64,000 nucleotides of DNA from Providencia rettgeri (GTDB taxonomy: Bacteria; Pseudomonadota; Gammaproteobacteria; Enterobacterales; Enterobacteriaceae). The DNA is taken from contig UGTZ01000001.1 of assembly GCA_900455085.1 (NCBI GenBank), positions 186,001 to 250,000 of the forward strand. Reading direction: 5' to 3'. A model generated the notes under the pieces. The model had not been told where the DNA came from and made no database searches. It saw nothing but the letters and a program-made list of their open reading frames with translations. Position 1 is the first letter of the stretch, and every line of letters begins with the position of its first letter. Shown one piece after another: positions 59,847 through 64,000 of this stretch. A program made the position numbers and the translations under genes.

Positions 59847-61320
59847 TTATTCAATTCCTAGCTCTTTTAATTTACGGGTTAGGGTATTTCTTCCCCCAGC
59901 CTAATAAACGGGCAGCTTCTTGCTTATGGCCATTGGTGTATTTTAACGCGCAATTTAGCATGGTACGTTCAAGTAGGGGGATGGTTTGAGAAAAAAGGTC
60001 TTCTTTACCGTCCATTAATGCGTTATCAGTCCACTCTTCAAGTAATTCAAACCACTGAGCTGCAGAAATAGGATTTTGTGATGACAATGATTGTGTTGGC
60101 ATGGAATCAGCTTGCGATGATTTTACCACTGCATTTTGTTGTGGGTGCTCTTCAAGTAAATCATCGGGCAAATCTTGCGGTAAAATTTCTTGGCTTGCTG
60201 CCATCACGGTTAACCAACGGCAAACATTTTCCAATTGGCGAACGTTACCTGACCAATAATAGCGCTGAAGAATTTTTTCGCTGTCGGGGTGAAGAACCTT
60301 AGCCTCGACACCGAGTTCTTTTGCCGTATTTTGTAGAAAATAATCGGCGAGACGTGGGATATCTTCAGTGCGCTCACGTAGCGGTGGTAATTGTACTCGA
60401 ATGACATTTAATCGGTGAAATAAGTCTTCGCGAAATAAGCCTTCTTTAACTCGTTTTTCAAGATCTTGGTGGGTCGCTGCAATAATCCGTACATCCACAT
60501 TGACTGGGGTATAACCCCCAATACGATAGAATTGGCCTTCAGCCAGAACACGTAACAAGCGAGTTTGTACATCAAGGGGCATATCGCCGATTTCATCTAA
60601 AAACAATGACCCATGGTTAGCTTGTTCAAATCGGCCCTGACGTACTTGGGTCGCCCCAGTAAATGCGCCTTTTTCGTGGCCAAATAGCTCAGATTCAATT
60701 AAGTCTTTGGGAATAGCCGCCATATTTAATGCAATAAAAGGGGCGTCGGCACGAGGGCTGTGTTGATGTAACGCGTGGGCAACCAGCTCTTTTCCCGTTC
60801 CTGATTCGCCATTAATAAGCACACTAATTGATGAGCGTGATAAACGGCCAATAATGCGATAAACCTCTTGCATCGCTGGTGCTTCCCCGATCATGGTCGA
60901 AGAGACTGTAGGGGCAGGCTGCTTAGCTTCACGGCCTGCATGGTTTTGTTCACGGCTATGATTCAGTGCACGTTCGACCAAGGCAACGGTTTCATCAATA
61001 TCGAAAGGTTTTGGCAAGTAATCAAAAGCACCTGATTGGTAGGCATTCACGGCAGCATCAAGGTCAGAGTGTGCGGTCATGATAATAATCGGTAAAAGGG
61101 GGTGCGATTGTTTAATGGTATTTAGTAGCTCAATACCATTTTTTCCTGGCATACGGATATCTGATAACAACACATCAGGGAGTGAGTTTTCTAATGCGCT
61201 GAGCACTGCATTCGCACTATCAAAGCAGGTACAAGCAAAGTTAGCGTTATTTAATGCGCGCTCAAGTACCCAACGGATGGAGCTATCATCATCAACCACC
61301 CAAATTTTTCCCTGCGTCAT
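59847..61320 (-). CDS. glnG: Nitrogen regulator NtrC / GlnG (C-terminal frameshift)
   Basis: Sigma-54 activator of nitrogen genes. Receiver WVVDDDSSIRWVLERAL with phospho-Asp in DVLLSDIRMPG; AAA+ domain with Walker A GESGTGKE and the sigma-54 loop GAFTGA; C-terminal FIS-type HTH. As given, the protein ends GWGKKYPNP. Removing one base of the C5 run at 59893-59897 gives LLGWGRNTLTRKLKELGIE and a stop at 59847, restoring the DNA-binding helix. About 490 residues (E. coli 469), longer in the linker. Confidence 0.95.
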
Positions 61321-61329
61321 GGTTATCTC

Positions 61330-62379
61330 CTATTTCTTAATTGGCAGATAAATGGAAAACTCAGTGTGGCCCGGCCAACTGGTAAATTCGATTTTTCCTG
61401 CGTGTTGGTCAACTAAACTGCGAGCAATCGACAGGCCAAGCCCTGTGCCATCAGGTCGTCCGCTGACCATGGGATAGAACAACGTATCCTGAATTGCCAA
61501 TGGAATACCGGGGCCGTTATCTTCAATATCAATACGTGCAGCTAATCTATAACGTTCACCTTGCAATGTGACTTGAAAAGCCGTTCGTGTACGCAAAGTG
61601 ATATAGCCTCCCGTTTCGGCGAGGGCTTGCAATGCATTTCGGGTGATATTTAGCAGCACTTGCTCGATTTGGTCTGGGTAATACTCTAATTCGGGCAGGC
61701 TTGGGTCATAGTCACGAATTAGTGTTACATTATCGGGCTTTTCTAATGACACCAACCGCGTTACATTTTCCATAATATGATGAATACTTTGCTGTGTTTT
61801 CGGCCCCGGATATTGAGGGCCAAGTAGCCGATCAACCAATGCTCGCAAGCGGTCGGCCTGTTCGATAATCACTTGAGTATATTCATTTAATTGTGGGTCA
61901 GGCAACGCTTTAGATAGCAATTGCGCAGCGCCTCGCAAACCTCCGAGAGGGTTTTTGATTTCGTGAGCAAGTCCACGGATCAGTTCGCGGGCAGCCAATT
62001 GCTGGGCATTTTGTGCGAGTTCTTGGCTCAAACGTCGCTGGCTATCTAATTGTGAAAGCTCAACTAAAATAAATTGTTCTGAAAAAGGCTGGGCGCTGCA
62101 CGACATCACATGAGAATGGTTGTTAAACACTAAAGTGACTTCATTTTCGGTAAAGCTATGGCCTTCTTTTAAGCTATTGAGCATCAGTTCATCATTGAGT
62201 GAACAATAGCTGAATAACAGGGGGAGAGGCGTACCATATAGCTTGCGCTGGCTTTGGGTTAAGATCTGGAGTGCAGCATGGTTGGCGTAATGGATAACCA
62301 AGTCGTAATCCAAAATTAGCACGCTATTAATGAGAGAGTCGAGAATATGTTCCGGTGCTGGCAAGTGTTCGGTTTTCAT
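61330..62379 (-). CDS. glnL: Nitrogen sensor kinase NtrB / GlnL
   Basis: A 349-residue soluble histidine kinase/phosphatase, the E. coli length. N-terminal PAS domain ([20 protein letters not shown]), phospho-His in [20 protein letters not shown], ATPase motifs [27 protein letters not shown]. Acts with PII to set NtrC phosphorylation. ATG 62379 has GGAG 9 bases upstream. Ends 9 bases before glnG. Confidence 0.96.
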   Translation of the reverse strand: MKTEHLPAPEHILDSLINSVLILDYDLVIHYANHAALQILTQSQRKLYGTPLPLLFSYCSLNDELMLNSLKEGHSFTENEVTLVFNNHSHVMSCSAQPFSEQFILVELSQLDSQRRLSQELAQNAQQLAARELIRGLAHEIKNPLGGLRGAAQLLSKALPDPQLNEYTQVIIEQADRLRALVDRLLGPQYPGPKTQQSIHHIMENVTRLVSLEKPDNVTLIRDYDPSLPELEYYPDQIEQVLLNITRNALQALAETGGYITLRTRTAFQVTLQGERYRLAARIDIEDNGPGIPLAIQDTLFYPMVSGRPDGTGLGLSIARSLVDQHAGKIEFTSWPGHTEFSIYLPIKK

Positions 62380-62392
62380 GTAATGTTGCTCC

Positions 62393-62409
62393 TGCACTAT
62401 TTTGGTGCA
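62393..62409 (-). promoter_or_regulatory. NtrC-binding site at glnL
   Basis: TGCACTATTTTGGTGCA is a perfect match to the NtrC consensus TGCAC-Y-N5-GGTGCA. It lies 13 bases upstream of the glnL ATG, overlapping the ribosome site. In E. coli a site here lets NtrC repress the weak glnL promoter. Confidence 0.85.
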
Positions 62410-62468
62410 TTATACCTGATAGACCAAACAACCGATATTTGATTTTTGTTGCGTAAGTACCTTAGAGA

Positions 62469-62496
62469 TAAAAGGCCCCATCGAAAGATGGGGCAA
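62469..62496 (-). terminator. Attenuating terminator between glnA and glnL
   Basis: GCCCCATC-TTTC-GATGGGGC followed by CTTTTAT on the minus strand, 40 bases past glnA. Such a terminator separates abundant glnA mRNA from lower glnLG expression. Confidence 0.85.
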
Positions 62497-62535
62497 GTGC
62501 TTCACGGCAACAAAGACTAACAGTGGAACGGCGTG

Positions 62536-63945
62536 TTACACACTGTAGTACATTTCAAATTCGAGAGGGTGTGGTGCCATACGAACACGTTGGATGTCGG
62601 CACGGGTTAATTCGATATACGCATCGATAGCATCATTAGTGAATACACCACCACGGGTTAAGAATTCACGGTCTTTATCTAATTCGGCTAACGCTTCATC
62701 TAAAGAACCTGAAACTGTTGGGATTTCTTTGGCTTCTTCCGGTGGTAAGTCGTATAAGTTTTTGTCCATCGCATCGCCAGGGTGGATTTTATTGATGATG
62801 CCATCAAGACCCGCCATTAACTGGGCTGCAAACGCTAAATATGGGTTAGCTGCAGGGTCTGGGAAGCGAACTTCAATACGGCGTGCTTTCGTACTCGCAA
62901 CCACAGGAATACGAATCGAAGCAGAGCGGTTACGTGCAGAGTATGCCAACATGACTGGCGCTTCAAAGCCCGGAACTAAACGTTTGTATGAGTTAGTGGT
63001 TGGGTTAGTAAATGCGTTCAGCGCACGTGCATGCTTAATAATACCGCCGATGTAGTACAGCGCCATTTCTGATAAACCGCCGTATTTGTCACCTGCGAAC
63101 AGGTTCACACCACCTTTAGATAAAGACATATGGCAGTGCATACCAGAACCATTATCACCCACTAAAGGTTTTGGCATAAAGGTCGCTGTTTTGCCGTATG
63201 CATGGGCAACATTGTGAACGACATATTTATAAATCTGAGTTTCATCCGCTTTTTTGGTCATGGTATTAAAGCGGGTAGCCACTTCGTTTTGGCCTGCGGT
63301 CGCTACTTCATGGTGGTGAGCTTCAACAACTAAGCCCATCTCTTCCATTGTGGTACACATGGCTGAACGCAAGTCTTGTGATGAATCAACCGGTGGAACG
63401 GGGAAGTAACCGCCTTTTACTGCAGGGCGATGGCCTTTATTGCCACCTTCGTATTTGGTTCCTGTATTCCATGCCGCTTCGATATCATCGATATGGTAGT
63501 AGCTACCGTGCATGTTGTTGCCAAAACGAATGTCATCAAACACGAAAAATTCAGGCTCTGGTCCAAAGAGAACGATATCAGCAATCCCGCTAGAGCGCAG
63601 GAAATCTTCTGCGCGTTTTGAAATTGAACGTGGGTCTCTGTCATAACCTTGCATTGTGCCCGGCTCTAAAATATCGCAGCGTATAATCAATGTGATATCG
63701 GCAAAGAACGGGTCTAACATCGCGGTAGACGCGTCAGGCATTAATACCATGTCTGACTCATTGATGCCTTTCCAGCCACCAATAGATGAACCATCAAACA
63801 TCTGGCCTTCTTCAAAGAAGTCTTCGTCAACTTGGTGAGCAGGGATAGTGATGTGTTGCTCTTTACCTTTAGTGTCGGTAAAACGCAGATCAATAAATCT
63901 AACATTGTGCTCTTTAATTAACGATAAAACATGTTCAGCGGACAT
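62536..63945 (-). CDS. glnA: Glutamine synthetase, type I
   Basis: A 469-residue enzyme joining ammonia and glutamate with ATP, forming dodecamers. Beta-Grasp start, then [30 protein letters not shown], the metal-ligand region [33 protein letters not shown] and [16 protein letters not shown]. The adenylylated Tyr is in [10 protein letters not shown], so activity should be controlled by GlnE. ATG 63945 follows GGAG. The promoter region lies beyond the right edge. Confidence 0.98.
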   Translation of the reverse strand: MSAEHVLSLIKEHNVRFIDLRFTDTKGKEQHITIPAHQVDEDFFEEGQMFDGSSIGGWKGINESDMVLMPDASTAMLDPFFADITLIIRCDILEPGTMQGYDRDPRSISKRAEDFLRSSGIADIVLFGPEPEFFVFDDIRFGNNMHGSYYHIDDIEAAWNTGTKYEGGNKGHRPAVKGGYFPVPPVDSSQDLRSAMCTTMEEMGLVVEAHHHEVATAGQNEVATRFNTMTKKADETQIYKYVVHNVAHAYGKTATFMPKPLVGDNGSGMHCHMSLSKGGVNLFAGDKYGGLSEMALYYIGGIIKHARALNAFTNPTTNSYKRLVPGFEAPVMLAYSARNRSASIRIPVVASTKARRIEVRFPDPAANPYLAFAAQLMAGLDGIINKIHPGDAMDKNLYDLPPEEAKEIPTVSGSLDEALAELDKDREFLTRGGVFTNDAIDAYIELTRADIQRVRMAPHPLEFEMYYSV

Positions 63946-64000
63946 CTCGGCTCTCCTGGTCGGGTCTAATCAACAAATCACAAGCTATTTTTGAGGGTGT

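Noticed and set aside
62594..63055. A 153-codon open frame antisense to glnA
   Set aside because: It lies wholly opposite a conserved gene, has no ribosome site or recognisable domain, and arises from codon bias.

Overview
The window looks like chromosome of a Morganellaceae enterobacterium, most likely Providencia. This rests on E. coli-like core proteins, AT-rich codon use, MrpJ-type fimbrial regulators and a chromosomal ampC/ampR pair. The genus call is inference; no database was searched.

Layout. 1-11.4 kb: phenylacetate catabolism, paaABCDEFGHIJK on the minus strand (paaK runs off the left edge) and divergent paaZ, with PaaX-like and CRP-like sites between paaA and paaZ. 11.5-20.9 kb: a methyltransferase, ydhR, phrB photolyase, proP, poxB, alkA and a DUF2569-DUF488-DUF2569 trio. 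21-34.4 kb: an ABC-F ATPase with a structured leader, glpD, glpE-glpG-glpR, nfuA, gntX, bioH, feoABC (Fur and FNR sites) and tex. 34.6-42.2 kb: greB, ompR-envZ, then a Pho-box-controlled pstSCAB-phoU operon. 42.7-49.5 kb: a polar amino-acid ABC transporter without an ATPase gene, purP, yihI and hemN. 49.6-59.8 kb: an accessory block between hemN and glnG holding ampC/ampR and a chaperone-usher fimbrial operon with three MrpJ-type regulators. 59.8-64 kb: glnA-glnL-glnG, the nitrogen-regulation operon, with an NtrC site at glnL.

The genes form recognisable physiological units: aerobic phenylacetyl-CoA degradation; osmotic sensing (OmpR/EnvZ, ProP); phosphate uptake (Pst/PhoU); ferrous iron uptake; glycerol-3-phosphate use; nitrogen control; adhesion; beta-lactam resistance.

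Two things dominate on close reading. First, I count 26 single-base frameshifts in 18 genes, including conserved genes such as ompR, envZ, pstS, tex, nfuA and glnG. Most are one extra base in a homopolymer, and restoring the base gives proteins close to the family length. This pattern suggests sequencing or assembly indels rather than gene decay. Frameshifted genes are therefore given as full spans. Second, seven ERIC-type repeats of about 126 bp, all in one orientation, sit between genes from 37.2 to 49.6 kb, and their arms show compensatory base changes.

I found no CRISPR array, tRNA, rRNA, insertion sequence or prophage, and no clearly new multigene system. The least explained items are the DUF2569-DUF488 trio, the leader of the ABC-F gene, and a regulator gene translationally coupled to the fimbrial adhesin.
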